Source of the DNA: Saccharopolyspora ipomoeae
GTDB lineage: Bacteria; Actinomycetota; Actinomycetes; Mycobacteriales; Pseudonocardiaceae
Direction of reading: 5' to 3'
DNA: 64,000 bases
Assembly (NCBI RefSeq): GCF_029952525.1
Contig: NZ_JASAOF010000016.1
Location: 62,001 to 126,000, forward strand
The notes beneath the pieces were generated by a model. It was not told the DNA's origin. It worked only from the letters and a program-made list of their open reading frames with translations, and did not search any database. Shown here one piece after another: positions 24,493 to 33,570 of the stretch. The position numbers and the translations under genes were made by a program. Positions within the stretch are counted from its first letter, which is position 1, and the number at the start of each line of letters is the position of its first letter.

Positions 24493-24594
24493 GAGTTGGC
24501 CTCCAGGACAGGCGTCGGGGCGACGCCGGTGATGCGTTCACGTCGGGGGTGCGCCGCATCGGCGCATGCGGTCGTGCCGGGTGCACGAACGATC

Positions 24595-25005
24595 TCACTC
24601 CGCTGCAGTCTTGCGTCCCGAGCGACCGTCGTTCAAGCCGTCGGTCCCGAGAACGTAAGACAGCACCAGGTGGTTCCAGTTACATGTGCGGCACACCTCG
24701 ACGACGTAGACGTTGAACTCCTCGAACAAGGTGGCCATCCGGTCCAGCTCCTCGGGCTTGCGCGCCGATCCGGACGCGTGCTTGAGGGCGTCGCCGAACA
24801 CCCAGGAGACCTGGGTCAGCTCTTCCTTCCTGCACACCGGGCAGGTGGTGTCGCTGGGCTCACCGTGGAACTTCGCCGCCTGCAGCAGGTACGGGTCGGC
24901 GTCGCAGACCTCCATCACCCCGACGCGACCAGCGTGCAACTGCGCCAGCAGCGCTCGGCGCTGCAACGCGTAGTCGACCACTTGCCGTTGGGTCCGCACG
25001 ACCAC
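24595..25005 (-). CDS. DUF5318 zinc-ribbon-like protein (Rv0049-like)
   Basis: 136 residues. Two cysteine pairs, TTCPVCRKEE (~54-57) and VEVCRTCNWNH (~104-107), would form a zinc ribbon. The N-terminal segment RQVVDYALQRRALLAQLHAG is the conserved start of DUF5318 proteins, and the C-terminus is a variable basic tail. The family is restricted to actinobacteria and sits next to ponA, as Rv0049 sits beside ponA1, which hints at a link with cell-wall synthesis that has not been shown. It precedes ponA by 102 bp on the same strand, so it may be in the same transcript. Confidence 0.88.
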   Translation of the reverse strand: MVVRTQRQVVDYALQRRALLAQLHAGRVGVMEVCDADPYLLQAAKFHGEPSDTTCPVCRKEELTQVSWVFGDALKHASGSARKPEELDRMATLFEEFNVYVVEVCRTCNWNHLVLSYVLGTDGLNDGRSGRKTAAE

Positions 25006-25211
25006 AGGGTACGTGCCGCCCCGACGCGCTCCATGCGCCGTTCAGGGCAGGCGGGCACCCCCGGCGTCACGTGCGGTGATGCCGAACACCCCCGGCACCG
25101 CTCGACCGCGTGGTCCGATATATCGGCGCGATATAATCCGCCGGGTGACCCGGTCGGCGTTGACAGTCCTTATTATTCGCGGCGCCTATTAGACGCTGGT
25201 GGGAGGTGCAG

Positions 25212-25877
25212 ATGCTCGAACTCGCGGTGCTCGGGCTGCTGCACAACTCGTCCATGCACGGCTACGAGCTGCGGAAACAGCTCAACGACACGCTCGGCGT
25301 GTTCCGGGCGCTCTCCTGCGGATCGCTGTACCCGACGCTGCGCAGGCTGTGCCGCGCCGGGCTGATCGAGGAGGAGTCGGACGCCGACGAGTCCAAGGCC
25401 TGGGGCCGACGCGCCCGCCGCGTGTACCGCATCACCGCCACCGGCGAGCAGCGCTTCGCCGAGCTGGTCGCCGACAGCAGCTCCCGCGCCTGCGAGGACA
25501 ACGCCTTCGGCGTGCACGTGGTGTTCTTCTCCCGCACCCCCGCCGACGCGCGGCTGCGCATCCTCCTCGCGCGGCGCCGCCGCGTGGAGGAGCGGCAGGA
25601 GGGCCTGCGCAGCGCGCTGGCCCGGTCCGGCGAATGCCTGGACCGCTACACGCGGGAGCTGCACCGGCTTCGGCTGGACCACAGCGAGCGCGAGGTTCGC
25701 TGGCTGGACGAGATCATCGAGACCGAACGAGCCGAGCAGGCCGCTGCCTCGGCGGCAGTGCCCGATTCGACCGGGCCCGATTCGACCGGGCCCAACTCGA
25801 CCGGGCCCGAAACCGGTGGCTGCCCGCACGCGGGCGATCCGCCACCGGCGCAACTCAAGCAAGGACACGACAGATGA
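25212..25877 (+). CDS. PadR-family transcriptional regulator
   Basis: 221 residues from the ATG at 25212; GGGAGGT (25200-25207) is the ribosome site, which rules out the overlapping GTG at 25206. The PadR winged helix is clear: [40 protein letters not shown] and a wing [14 protein letters not shown] helical dimerisation domain follows. The C-terminal tail is a tandem [15 protein letters not shown] repeat from 15-bp units near 25767-25811. It sits 20 bp before ino1 on the same strand, as Rv0047c sits next to ino1 in M. tuberculosis, making it the probable local regulator of inositol synthesis. The low-GC divergent gap (25120-25200) is the likely promoter and operator. Confidence 0.92.
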   Translation: MLELAVLGLLHNSSMHGYELRKQLNDTLGVFRALSCGSLYPTLRRLCRAGLIEEESDADESKAWGRRARRVYRITATGEQRFAELVADSSSRACEDNAFGVHVVFFSRTPADARLRILLARRRRVEERQEGLRSALARSGECLDRYTRELHRLRLDHSEREVRWLDEIIETERAEQAAASAAVPDSTGPDSTGPNSTGPETGGCPHAGDPPPAQLKQGHDR

Positions 25878-25897
25878 CCAAGAAGGAGGGCCCTGCC

Positions 25898-26995
25898 ATG
25901 GGCGGAGATCGTCCCGGTCGCTCGGTGCGAGTGGCGATCGTCGGCGTTGGGAACTGCGCTGCATCGCTGGTGCAGGGTGTGCACTACTACTCCGACGCCG
26001 AGCCGGACACCCGGGTGCCCGGTTTGATGCACGTCGCCTTCGGCGACTACCACGTCAGCGACGTGAAGTTCGTCGCCGCGTTCGACGTGGACGCCAAGAA
26101 GGTGGGTCGGGACCTCTCCGAGGCCATCGTCGCCAGCGAGAACAACACCATCAAGATCGCCGACGTGCCGCCGCTGGGCGTCACCGTGCAGCGCGGCCAC
26201 ACCCACGACGGTCTGGGCCGGTTCTACCGGGAGACCATCGAGGAGTCCGACGAGCAGCCGGTCGACGTGGTCCAGGCGCTGCGCGACGCCGAGGTCGACG
26301 TGCTGGTGTCCTACCTGCCGGTGGGCTCCGAGGACGCCGACAAGTTCTACGCGCAGTGCGCCATCGACGCGGGCGTGGCCTTCGTCAACGCGCTCCCGGT
26401 GTTCATCGCCTCCGACCCCGAGTGGGCCGCCAAGTTCACCGAGGCCGGCGTCCCGATCGTCGGTGACGACATCAAGTCGCAGGTCGGCGCCACCATCACG
26501 CACCGCGTGCTGGCCAAGCTCTTCGAGGACCGGGGCGTGCACCTGGACCGCACGATGCAGCTCAACGTCGGCGGCAACATGGACTTCCTGAACATGAAGG
26601 AACTGGAGCGCCTGGAGTCGAAGAAGACCTCCAAGACGCAGTCGGTGACCTCGCAGGTCGACCGCGACCTGGGCAAGCGCAACGTGCACATCGGCCCGTC
26701 GGACTACGTGCCGTGGCTGGACGACCGCAAGTGGGCCTACATCCGGCTGGAGGGGCGCGCCTTCGGCGACGTGCCGCTGAACCTGGAGTACAAGCTCGAG
26801 GTGTGGGACTCGCCGAACTCGGCGGGCATCATCATCGACGCGATCCGCGCCGCCAAGATCGCCAAGGACCGCGGCATCGGCGGCCCGATCCTGTCGGCCT
26901 CCTCGTACTTCATGAAGTCGCCGCCGGAGCAGTACTCCGACTCCGACGCCTACCAGGCCGTCGAGGACTTCATCGCGGGCGACGCCGAGCGCTGA
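25898..26995 (+). CDS. ino1: Inositol-3-phosphate synthase
   Basis: 365 residues from the ATG at 25898, preceded by AAGGAGGG at the right distance; an earlier in-frame ATG at 25874 lacks such a site. Glucose-6-phosphate is converted to L-myo-inositol-1-phosphate using bound NAD. Rossmann motif [16 protein letters not shown] near the N-terminus; conserved active-site stretches [33 protein letters not shown] and [13 protein letters not shown]-terminal [13 protein letters not shown] and [15 protein letters not shown]. The length is that of the short actinobacterial/archaeal class. The product feeds phosphatidylinositol, mycothiol and related glycolipids. The PadR gene upstream ends 20 bp away and they are probably co-transcribed. 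Confidence 0.97.
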   Translation: MGGDRPGRSVRVAIVGVGNCAASLVQGVHYYSDAEPDTRVPGLMHVAFGDYHVSDVKFVAAFDVDAKKVGRDLSEAIVASENNTIKIADVPPLGVTVQRGHTHDGLGRFYRETIEESDEQPVDVVQALRDAEVDVLVSYLPVGSEDADKFYAQCAIDAGVAFVNALPVFIASDPEWAAKFTEAGVPIVGDDIKSQVGATITHRVLAKLFEDRGVHLDRTMQLNVGGNMDFLNMKELERLESKKTSKTQSVTSQVDRDLGKRNVHIGPSDYVPWLDDRKWAYIRLEGRAFGDVPLNLEYKLEVWDSPNSAGIIIDAIRAAKIAKDRGIGGPILSASSYFMKSPPEQYSDSDAYQAVEDFIAGDAER

Positions 26996-27014
26996 CCCGG
27001 ACCGGAAGCCAGAA

Positions 27015-27046
27015 GCGGGGCACCCACCTCACCGTGGGTGCCCCGC
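27015..27046 (+). terminator. Terminator of ino1
   Basis: GCGGGGCACCCAC (27015-27027) and GTGGGTGCCCCGC (27034-27046) are perfect 13-bp arms around a 6-nt loop, 20 bp after the stop codon. Confidence 0.85.
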
Positions 27047-27130
27047 CTCGTTCAGCAGGGGTTACATGACCCAAGGTGTACCTCCTTCCGGGTCGGCGAC
27101 CAGGTCTTTTTCAGATTCCAATGGTCATCT

Positions 27131-27256
27131 TGCGTAGCGGTGCGGGTAGCGGAACCTCAGACGCCGCCTGGACTCCGTGCGCCGCTCCTGATGTATGCCA
27201 CGCGGCGGTGCCAGCTGCGAGGGTGGGGTTCCACGCCTCGCGGCTCCGCCGCTTGC
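27131..27256 (-). repeat. Dispersed structured repeat, copy III (internally deleted, inverted)
   Basis: On the minus strand this matches the copies at 33380 and 51781: GGCGGAGCCGC hairpin, GCTGGCACCGCCGCG, TGGCATACATCAGGAGCGGC, GCACGGAGTCCA, then GAGGTTCCGC and ACCCGCACCG. It lacks about 45 bp of the central inverted-repeat arm present in the others. It lies between convergent ino1 and the GGDEF gene. Confidence 0.75.
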
Positions 27257-27269
27257 ACTCACTCCTCAT

Positions 27270-28127
27270 TCAGGACCGCACCTTCGAAGTCAGCTGGTGT
27301 TCGGCTCGGGCGAGGACCGAGTGGACCGAGGCGTGGCCGTCGGTGGTGACCCAGGAGACGCGCAGGCCGGGGCGGACGCGCTTGCGCCCGACGCGCATCG
27401 GCCAGCCGGCGACCTCGCGGGCCTGCGCGGCGATCCGCTCGCCGGTGCCGCTCGGGTGCTCGGCGACCACCGCGAACTCGTCGCCGCCGTAGCGGGCCAC
27501 GGTGTGCTCGTCCTTGAGCCCCTCGCGCAGCCGTCCGGCCAGCGTGGACAGCATCTCGTCGCCGCGCTCGAAGCCGTGCGCGGCGTTGAAGTCGGCCAGC
27601 CGCTGCACGTCGATGAGGACCAAGGTGGACAGCGTGCCCCGGGAGCGGGAGCGGACCAGCGACTGCTCCAGGCGGTCCAGCAGCAGCACGCGCCCGGGCA
27701 GCCCGGTCAGCGGGTCGAGCAGGCCGGAGGAGTGCGACACGTCGGTGTGCACCGACTGCAGCAGCACCAGCACTCGCCTGCGACCGCCGACGGTGACCGC
27801 GTGGTAGTCCGCCCAGATGCGGCTCTGGGTGTGACCGCTGATGATGACGAGCGGGATGGACAGCGGGCAGCCCGCCCGCAGCACCTGCCCGGCCAGGTCG
27901 GCCCAGTCCGGCATGGGCGAGCCGGTGTCGTCGCGGACCTCCCAGTCGTGCGGGCGGGTGCCGGTGAGCATGTCGGCCTTGTCGAGCTGCATCAGCCCGG
28001 CGGCGACGTCGTTGGTGGCCAGCACCTGGCCGCGGTCGTCGGTCAGCAGCATCCCGACGTTGAGCCCGCTGACGAGTTCGTCCCACACCGGCGCCAGCTG
28101 GGCAGCAGCCACGTCGAGGACACTCAT
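27270..28127 (-). CDS. PAS-GGDEF protein, probable diguanylate cyclase
   Basis: 285 residues from the ATG at 28127, chosen because GGGAGGGGC lies just upstream; a longer frame to 28361 has no sensible composition. Residues ~15-110 are PAS-like (GLNVGMLLTDDRGQVLATND). A GGDEF domain follows with LDPLTGLPGRVLLLDRLEQ and the active-site loop ARYGGDEFAVVAEH intact, so it may make cyclic di-GMP; the domain is short and its end (VLARAEHQL) diverges from the usual ADxALYxAK. No membrane segment is present, so it is a cytosolic sensor. In mycelial actinobacteria c-di-GMP controls development. A second GGDEF gene is 6 kb away. Confidence 0.85.
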   Translation of the reverse strand: MSVLDVAAAQLAPVWDELVSGLNVGMLLTDDRGQVLATNDVAAGLMQLDKADMLTGTRPHDWEVRDDTGSPMPDWADLAGQVLRAGCPLSIPLVIISGHTQSRIWADYHAVTVGGRRRVLVLLQSVHTDVSHSSGLLDPLTGLPGRVLLLDRLEQSLVRSRSRGTLSTLVLIDVQRLADFNAAHGFERGDEMLSTLAGRLREGLKDEHTVARYGGDEFAVVAEHPSGTGERIAAQAREVAGWPMRVGRKRVRPGLRVSWVTTDGHASVHSVLARAEHQLTSKVRS

Positions 28128-28456
28128 TCGGCCCCTCCCTCCCCACCAAACGGAGCAGTCCGTTCGAGCCTCCCCTTGTGACCGGGCGCTTTTCAAGAGC
28201 GAAGCGACCACCCGTAACGGTGGAATAACCGTCCGTCCAACACAGAGCGTCAAGGCTCTTGTCACACCTTCCCCACGCGTCACCTCGATCCTCGGAAATT
28301 GATCATTCGTGCAGGTGAAACACGATCGGGAAGACCTCGCCGAAACGCCCCGCGTCCACAAGCGATAGAGAGAGCGTCACAACCGGCCTCCGACCGTCGG
28401 AGACGACCGGACTCATCTCTACCCTGGGGCGGCAGTGGTAGCCGAGAGGATGGTGC
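28128..28456. other. Divergent gap upstream of GGDEF and GT87 genes
   Basis: 329 bp with no supported gene. It should contain two divergent promoters; no distinctive operator or RNA fold was recognised. Confidence 0.4.
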
Positions 28457-29755
28457 ATGTCCATGCCCGGAACCGCGGACCTGCGTCCGCTGGCCGAGCG
28501 ACTGCGTGATCACAGGTCGTTGCTGGCCGTCATCGCGATCGCCGAGCTGATCGCCGTGGTGGTGGTCTCGACCGTCAACACCCACGACCACATCGACGGC
28601 GAGGTCTACCGGCAGGGCGCTCAGGCGCTGCTGGCGGGCCGCGATCTGTACCACGGCCTGCCCCCCACCGAGTCCGGGCTGCGGCTGCCGTTCATCTACC
28701 CGCCGTTCGCGGCGATCGTGTTCGCGCCGCTGGCGCTGGTGCCGAAGGCGATCTCCACCGCGGTGATCATGCTGGTCAGCCACCTCGCGCTGCTGACCAC
28801 GCTGTACGTGGTGCTGCGCGAGTCGACGTTCCTGCAGGCGCACCGCGACAAGGTGCTGCTGGTGACCGCCGCCGTGCTGCCGATCGCCACGATCAGCGAG
28901 CCGATCATGGAGACGATCACCTACGCGCAGATCAACATCGTGCTGATGGCGCTGGTCGTCGTGGACTGCCTGTGGCGGGTCGAGGGCACCAAGAAGCTGC
29001 CCTACCCGCGCGGCCTGCTGATCGGCATCGCCGCCGGCATCAAGCTCACGCCGCTGGTGTTCCTGCTGCTGCCGCTGCTGCGCAAGGACTTCCGGATGAT
29101 CGCCGTGTCGCTGCTGGGATTCGCGGGCACCGCGCTGCTCGGGCTGCTGGTCACCTTCGACAACGCCCGTCGCTTCTGGCTGCACGAGATGTTCGCGACC
29201 AGCAACGTCAACTTCGGGCCGAAGTTCACCGGCGACGCCTCGACCTACGCGGGCAACCAGTCGATGAAGTCGCTGCTGGCGAAGCTGAGCGTGCCGCACC
29301 TCGGCCTGCTGCTGGGCGTGCTCGTGGTGCTGGTGCTGGGCCTGGCCGTGCTGGGGATGCTCAACGCGATCCGGCAGCGCGACCTGCCGACCGCCGTGGT
29401 GATCAACGGCGTGCTCGGGCTGCTGCTCTCGCCGATCTCCTGGTCGCACCACTGGGTCTGGGCGATCCCCGGCCTGGTGCTGCTCGGCGGCGCGGCCGTC
29501 GTGCGCCGCGACTGGGCGATGCTGCTGATCACGACGATGATCGGCTGCTTCTTCATGATGGGCCCGCACTGGAAGATGCCCCAGGGCAAGGGCCTGGAGC
29601 TGACCTGGAACGTCTTCGAGCAGTTCGTCGGCAACTCGTACGTCTACTTCGGGCTCGCCTTCCTGATCTACAACGTCGTCCTGTGGTGGCGGGAGCGGGA
29701 CCGGGAACCGGTGGACATCCCACGGGTGGAGAAACCGCCTGCTGTGACGCCCTGA
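28457..29755 (+). CDS. GT87-family polyprenyl-phosphate-dependent mannosyltransferase-like membrane protein
   Basis: 432 residues. About ten membrane helices (SLLAVIAIAELIAVVVVS, FAAIVFAPLALVPKAIST, GLLLGVLVVLVLGLAVLGML and others). The first periplasmic loop holds DGEVYRQGAQALLAGRDLY, with the acidic residue typical of GT-C catalysis, and GIAAGIKLTPLVFLLLPLL is the conserved KxxP segment of DUF2029/GT87 enzymes. Mycobacterial relatives add alpha-1,2-mannose to lipomannan or are uncharacterised. Second GT87 gene of the window; different in length and sequence from the one at 19678. Stands alone, followed by a strong terminator. Confidence 0.88.
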   Translation: MSMPGTADLRPLAERLRDHRSLLAVIAIAELIAVVVVSTVNTHDHIDGEVYRQGAQALLAGRDLYHGLPPTESGLRLPFIYPPFAAIVFAPLALVPKAISTAVIMLVSHLALLTTLYVVLRESTFLQAHRDKVLLVTAAVLPIATISEPIMETITYAQINIVLMALVVVDCLWRVEGTKKLPYPRGLLIGIAAGIKLTPLVFLLLPLLRKDFRMIAVSLLGFAGTALLGLLVTFDNARRFWLHEMFATSNVNFGPKFTGDASTYAGNQSMKSLLAKLSVPHLGLLLGVLVVLVLGLAVLGMLNAIRQRDLPTAVVINGVLGLLLSPISWSHHWVWAIPGLVLLGGAAVVRRDWAMLLITTMIGCFFMMGPHWKMPQGKGLELTWNVFEQFVGNSYVYFGLAFLIYNVVLWWRERDREPVDIPRVEKPPAVTP

Positions 29756-29760
29756 GACGT

Positions 29761-29795
29761 GAAGAAGGCCCCCTCCACCGGAGGGGGCCTTCTTC
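29761..29795. terminator. Bidirectional terminator after the GT87 gene
   Basis: GAAGAAGGCCCCCTC (29761-29775) and GAGGGGGCCTTCTTC (29781-29795) pair perfectly over 15 bp around a 5-nt loop, 6 bp after the GT87 stop and 11 bp past the stop of the convergent secreted-protein gene. Confidence 0.88.
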
Positions 29796-29805
29796 GCTCT
29801 CGCCA

Positions 29806-30906
29806 TCAGATGCGGTTCATGACCACGGTCTCGGCGTTGTCGAAGCGGTGCATCATCTCGGGGCTGACCGCCGGCATCGGCAGCGTGACGTCCGGGGCAC
29901 CGGACAGCAGCGGCAGCTCGGAGCGGGAGGCGACCATCGTCCGCTGCGGCAGGACGGCGTCCTCCAGGGCAGCGGTGATCCGGTTCGGCGTCGGCGCCGA
30001 GGCCGAACCGTTCTGCAGCGCGTTGAGCTCGCCGAGGCCCGGCAGCGGCGCGGACAGGCCCGGGCCGCTGCGCTCGACGGTGCCCGGGACCTTGGACAGC
30101 TCCAGCAGCGACAGGCCGTCCAGCAGCGGCACCTCGGTGACCGGGGCCTGCCGCTCGCCCGGCACGTGCAGCGGCACGAATTCCGCGGGCGAGGCCGGGG
30201 GAGCGGGCGGTTCGGCCAGCGCCGCGGACAGCACCAGCGGCGGCACCGTGTGCAGGTCGCTGCGCAGCCCGCCCACGTCGGACGCGGTCAGGTCGACGGC
30301 GTCGGTGGCCAGCAGGCCGCCTTCCAGCAGACCGGCGGGCTCGGGCTGCTCGCGGGAGGCCAAGGCGCCCTCGTAGAGGTCCATGATCCCGTCGGCCTGG
30401 CCGAAGCCGTCGAAGTAGACGAGGTCGTCGTGCGGGATGACCAGCTCGGCGGTCTGCGGCCCGCTGTCGCCCGCGGGATCGCGGACGACGTCGCCGATCG
30501 AGGCGGACCAGCTCAGCGAGCGGTGGAAGCCCTCGGCCGGGGTGACAGGCGCGGGCCCCTGCGCCGCGCGGCGCAGGTCAAGCGGCTTGGCCTCGGCCGG
30601 GTCCGCGGCCCACCCCGCCAGCTGCAGCGGCGACTCCTGGAAGCGCAGCGCGGGGATCTCGCGGGTCAGCTCGTTGGCGGACTCATCGAGGTGGTCACGA
30701 CGCTGCGCACCCTCTGCGAACAGGTCTCCGGCCAGGCAACGGCCCAGCGGCGCAGTGTCGTCGAGCGCGGGCGGGAACACCGACTCTCCCAACGGCATCG
30801 GACGCTGCTGACAGGCGTCCCCGGCGGAAGCGACCCCCGTTCCGACGGCCAGCATGCCACCAGTGACCAGCGCGGTCTGAACGCCGCGCTTCGCCCAAGT
30901 CTGCAT
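29806..30906 (-). CDS. Secreted protein of mycelial actinomycetes, unknown function
   Basis: 366 residues from the ATG at 30906 with ribosome site AAGGAGAAG. The N-terminus MQTWAKRGVQTALVTGGML ending GVASA is a Sec signal with a cleavage site near residue 28, of a type frequent in abundant secreted proteins of Pseudonocardiaceae. The mature part has two cysteines close together (DACQQR, LGRCLAG) and is otherwise Ala/Pro/Leu-rich with low complexity (EPPAPPASPAEF). There is no recognised catalytic domain. The next upstream gene on the strand encodes another secreted Ala/Pro-rich protein, so they may be a surface-protein pair. No chaplin domain was found. Confidence 0.7.
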   Translation of the reverse strand: MQTWAKRGVQTALVTGGMLAVGTGVASAGDACQQRPMPLGESVFPPALDDTAPLGRCLAGDLFAEGAQRRDHLDESANELTREIPALRFQESPLQLAGWAADPAEAKPLDLRRAAQGPAPVTPAEGFHRSLSWSASIGDVVRDPAGDSGPQTAELVIPHDDLVYFDGFGQADGIMDLYEGALASREQPEPAGLLEGGLLATDAVDLTASDVGGLRSDLHTVPPLVLSAALAEPPAPPASPAEFVPLHVPGERQAPVTEVPLLDGLSLLELSKVPGTVERSGPGLSAPLPGLGELNALQNGSASAPTPNRITAALEDAVLPQRTMVASRSELPLLSGAPDVTLPMPAVSPEMMHRFDNAETVVMNRI

Positions 30907-31067
30907 GGATCTTCTCCTTCACCAGGCTCCCCGCGTTCGGGGGGAAAATCAACTTCGAGCGCCGCACCGCAATCAGAACTTGATCATGGTCGGGCGGCGG
31001 TGGACTCAGATCGCGAAGTGACCGGCGCGCGGCATCGCCACGCTGCGAGTCGCGGCCGGTCAGCGGG

Positions 31068-31838
31068 TCAGTCGGGAGTCGCGCCGGGCTGCGGGGCCGG
31101 GACGCCGCGCGGCAGCTCGTGCCGATCGCCGGCGCAGGCGTCCGGCCGGGCGGCGTCGGCCCTCGGGACCGCCGGGTGCCTGCCGAGCAGACCGGTGCCG
31201 TGCTGCTGCCCGTCCGCCGTCTTGGCGCACCCGGCGGGCGCGGGCAGCGCGGAGCCTCCCTCCGGGAGCTCCGGGTCGGGGGTGTCGGGAACGGGGTGTC
31301 CGCCCGTCCGGACCGGGTCGTCCGCCTGCACCGCGGACGCGGGCTCCGGAACGGGGGCGTCCGCGGCGGGCCGCGGGACGTCCGCCTGCCGGTCCGGCGC
31401 GGCGGCGGTGTTCGGGGTGGGTTCCGCCGGATCCGCGGGCCCAGCGGCCTGCGGGGATTCCGCGACCTCCGGCGGCTCGGCGGCGGTCTCCTCGTCGAGA
31501 TCGCCGGTGAGCAGGTGCCCGACTGGTTCGGCGGGCACCAGGGAGAGCGGGTCGACGCGGTCGAGCGGGAACGAAGCCGGATCGGACACCCGCTCCACCG
31601 CCGCGGCCGGAACTCGCGCGACCTGATCGGTGAGCGCGGCCGCCCCGGACAGCGCCGGGGAGTCCGCCAGGGCGGGGGCGTCGGTGAGCGACTGCGCGGG
31701 CTCGTCCGACGCAGCCTCCGCGGGCTGGCCGATCAGCAGGGCCGCGGAGGTCCCGGCAGCCGCCGTTCCGGCCAGGACCAGGGCACGACCGAGCCACCGC
31801 CGTGCGGCGGTGAGCGTCGTGCGGTCGCGGACGGACAT
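31068..31838 (-). CDS. Secreted Ala/Pro-rich protein, unknown function
   Basis: 256 residues from the ATG at 31838; AGGAGG lies somewhat far upstream (about 13 bases). The N-terminus has an arginine-containing region then RALVLAGTAAAGTSAALLIG and AEAASDEP, a signal peptide cleaved near residue 35. The mature chain is Ala/Pro/Asp-rich with no recognised domain; two cysteines lie late (PAGCAKT, RPDACAG). It precedes the 29806 gene on the same strand with a 161-bp gap that contains GC-rich dyads, so co-transcription is uncertain. Composition suggests a cell-wall-spanning or surface protein. Confidence 0.6.
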   Translation of the reverse strand: MSVRDRTTLTAARRWLGRALVLAGTAAAGTSAALLIGQPAEAASDEPAQSLTDAPALADSPALSGAAALTDQVARVPAAAVERVSDPASFPLDRVDPLSLVPAEPVGHLLTGDLDEETAAEPPEVAESPQAAGPADPAEPTPNTAAAPDRQADVPRPAADAPVPEPASAVQADDPVRTGGHPVPDTPDPELPEGGSALPAPAGCAKTADGQQHGTGLLGRHPAVPRADAARPDACAGDRHELPRGVPAPQPGATPD

Positions 31839-32023
31839 CGCGGTGCCAGAACCTCCTCGGCCTGCTGTGACTCCCCCACGGAGCTTCGTCCTCCCTCGCG
31901 TCCGGAACTCTGTCAAACCAAGGTCGACTTCCGTAAGCGCACGGAAGCCAGTTCGCTACATCGTGTTACACACCCCGACTTGCCGAACCCCCCCGAACCG
32001 GACGTCCCCGACGGGCGGGGTGT

Positions 32024-32123
32024 CCGGATTGCGCCGGTGTTCCGGGTCCCCGATCGCGGCCGCATTCCGCGTGCGACCCGGATTGCGGCCGTGTTCGGGT
32101 TCCGGAGAACCGCTGTGATCCGG
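32024..32123. repeat. Palindromic 22-bp repeat array C (four units)
   Basis: Units at 32024-32045, 32049-32070, 32078-32099 and 32102-32123, each an imperfect palindrome bounded by CCGGA/CCCGA and TTCCGG/TTCGGG with a GC-rich centre (for example CCGGATTGCGGCCGTGTTCG). They share length and edges with arrays A (858) and B (5980), but the centre differs, with paired changes. The array lies between the divergent secreted-protein and AI-2E genes. Confidence 0.7.
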
Positions 32124-32191
32124 TCGCCCAGGGCACGACGGGTGGCGGCGTTGGGGGGTTGCGGAATCAAGATCGGCGATACGGTGGCGGG

Positions 32192-33367
32192 GTGAGCGAG
32201 CCGAAGATCAGCGGGCCGGACGACGCCTCCACGTCGATCCCACGGGTGCTGCGGGTGTCCGCGGCGGTGAGCTGGCGGATGCTGGTGATCGCCGCCGCTC
32301 TCTACGTGATGGGCGTGATCATCACCCGGATCTACGTGGTCGTGATCCCGGTGGCCATCGCGCTGCTGCTGTCGGCGCTGCTGGCGCCCCTGGTGTCGTG
32401 GCTGGCCCGGCACAAGGTGCCCCGGTCGCTGGCGACGGTGATGGTGCTGGTCGGCGGCCTCGCCGTGGTCGGCGGAGTGCTGACCGGCGTCGTCAACGCC
32501 TTCATCAACGGCTTCCCCGACCTGCAGCGCCAGGTCGTGGCCAGCCTCGAAGCGATGCGGCAGTGGCTGGCCGTGTCGCCGCTGCACCTCAACGACGACC
32601 AGATCGCCAACTACATCCAGCAGGCGCGGGACTGGCTGCAGTCCAACCAGGCGATGCTCACCAGCGGCGCCCTGTCCACGGCGAGCACCTTCGGCAACCT
32701 GCTGACCGGGCTGGTGCTGGCGCTGTTCACCCTCATCTACTTCCTGTACGACGGCCGTCGGGTGTGGCTGTTCGTGATCCGGCTGGCCCCGCGCCACGTG
32801 CGCGACAAGGTCGACCGCGCCGGTATCGCCGGGTTCACCTCGCTGGTCGGGTTCGTGCGGGCCACCGCCCTGGTCGCGGTGGCCGACGCGCTCGGCATCG
32901 GTCTGGGCCTGGTGATCCTGGGCGTTCCGCTGGCGATCCCGCTGGCCGCGCTGGTGTTCCTCGGCGGTTTCGTGCCGATCGTCGGTGCGGTCGCCTCGGG
33001 CGCGGTCGCGGTCCTGGTGGCGCTGGTGACCGAGGGCTGGATCGTGGCGCTGATCGTGGTCGGCATCGTGCTGGCCGTGCAGCAGCTGGAGGGCAACGTC
33101 CTGCAGCCGCTGATCCTCGGGCGCGCGGTGCAGATCCACGCGCTGGGCGTGGTGCTGGCGATCAGCATCGGCGTCGTGATCAACGGCATCGTCGGCGCGC
33201 TGCTGGCGATCCCGATGGTCGCGGTGCTCAACGCCGCCATCCGCGCGCTCGTCGCCGTCGAGGAGGAGATCCCGGACACCACCGGCCTCCCGCTCGAACC
33301 GTCCGACGAGGAACCCGAGGACGAACCGGCCGACGAGACCGAGGACGACGAGAAGAAGAAGGACTAG
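32192..33367 (+). CDS. AI-2E family transporter (PF01594-type membrane protein)
   Basis: 391 residues from GTG 32192, placed after GGTGGCGGG; an in-frame ATG at 32159 lies upstream without a ribosome site. About eight membrane segments (VVVIPVAIALLLSALLAPLV, LATVMVLVGGLAVVGGVLTG, AIPLAALVFLGGFVPIVGAV, IVVGIVLAVQQLEGNVLQPL). GGFVPIVGA and QQLEGNVLQPLILG are family hallmarks. Members export small molecules or act as Na+/H+ antiporters; the autoinducer-2 link is historical and should not be assumed here. The C-terminus is a ~30-residue acidic cytoplasmic tail ending in lysines. It stands alone, followed by a dispersed repeat. Confidence 0.9.
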   Translation: MSEPKISGPDDASTSIPRVLRVSAAVSWRMLVIAAALYVMGVIITRIYVVVIPVAIALLLSALLAPLVSWLARHKVPRSLATVMVLVGGLAVVGGVLTGVVNAFINGFPDLQRQVVASLEAMRQWLAVSPLHLNDDQIANYIQQARDWLQSNQAMLTSGALSTASTFGNLLTGLVLALFTLIYFLYDGRRVWLFVIRLAPRHVRDKVDRAGIAGFTSLVGFVRATALVAVADALGIGLGLVILGVPLAIPLAALVFLGGFVPIVGAVASGAVAVLVALVTEGWIVALIVVGIVLAVQQLEGNVLQPLILGRAVQIHALGVVLAISIGVVINGIVGALLAIPMVAVLNAAIRALVAVEEEIPDTTGLPLEPSDEEPEDEPADETEDDEKKKD

Positions 33368-33379
33368 GCGATTCCGCGG

Positions 33380-33557
33380 CATGCGGCGGAGCCGCGTTCT
33401 CTTCCACCACCCCGGCAACTGGCACCGGCGCCTTCGTGGCGAGCACGCCGGGACGCCGCGTGTTCGAAATGCTCGAGGAGCGGCGCGCGGAGTCCACGAA
33501 GGCGCGGCGCTGTCCCCATCGGGGGTTTCCGCCACCCGCACCGCTGAGCAACGCAAG
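33380..33557 (+). repeat. Dispersed structured repeat, copy I
   Basis: Shares long blocks with 51781-51952: ATGCGGCGGAGCCGC, TTCTCTTCCACCACC, ACTGGCACCG, then GCGCCTTCGTGGCGAG and the opposite arm GGAGTCCACGAAGGCGC, ending CCGCCACCCGCACCG. The arms GCGCCTTCGTGG / CCACGAAGGCGC can pair around a ~62-nt centre. It lies between the convergent AI-2E and GGDEF genes. Confidence 0.8.
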
Positions 33558-33570
33558 TCCTCAACGGTTC

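Noticed and set aside
29806-31838. Chaplin or rodlin identity for the two secreted Ala/Pro-rich proteins
   Set aside because: Signal peptides fit abundant surface proteins, but the hydrophobic chaplin repeat with its paired cysteines is absent.
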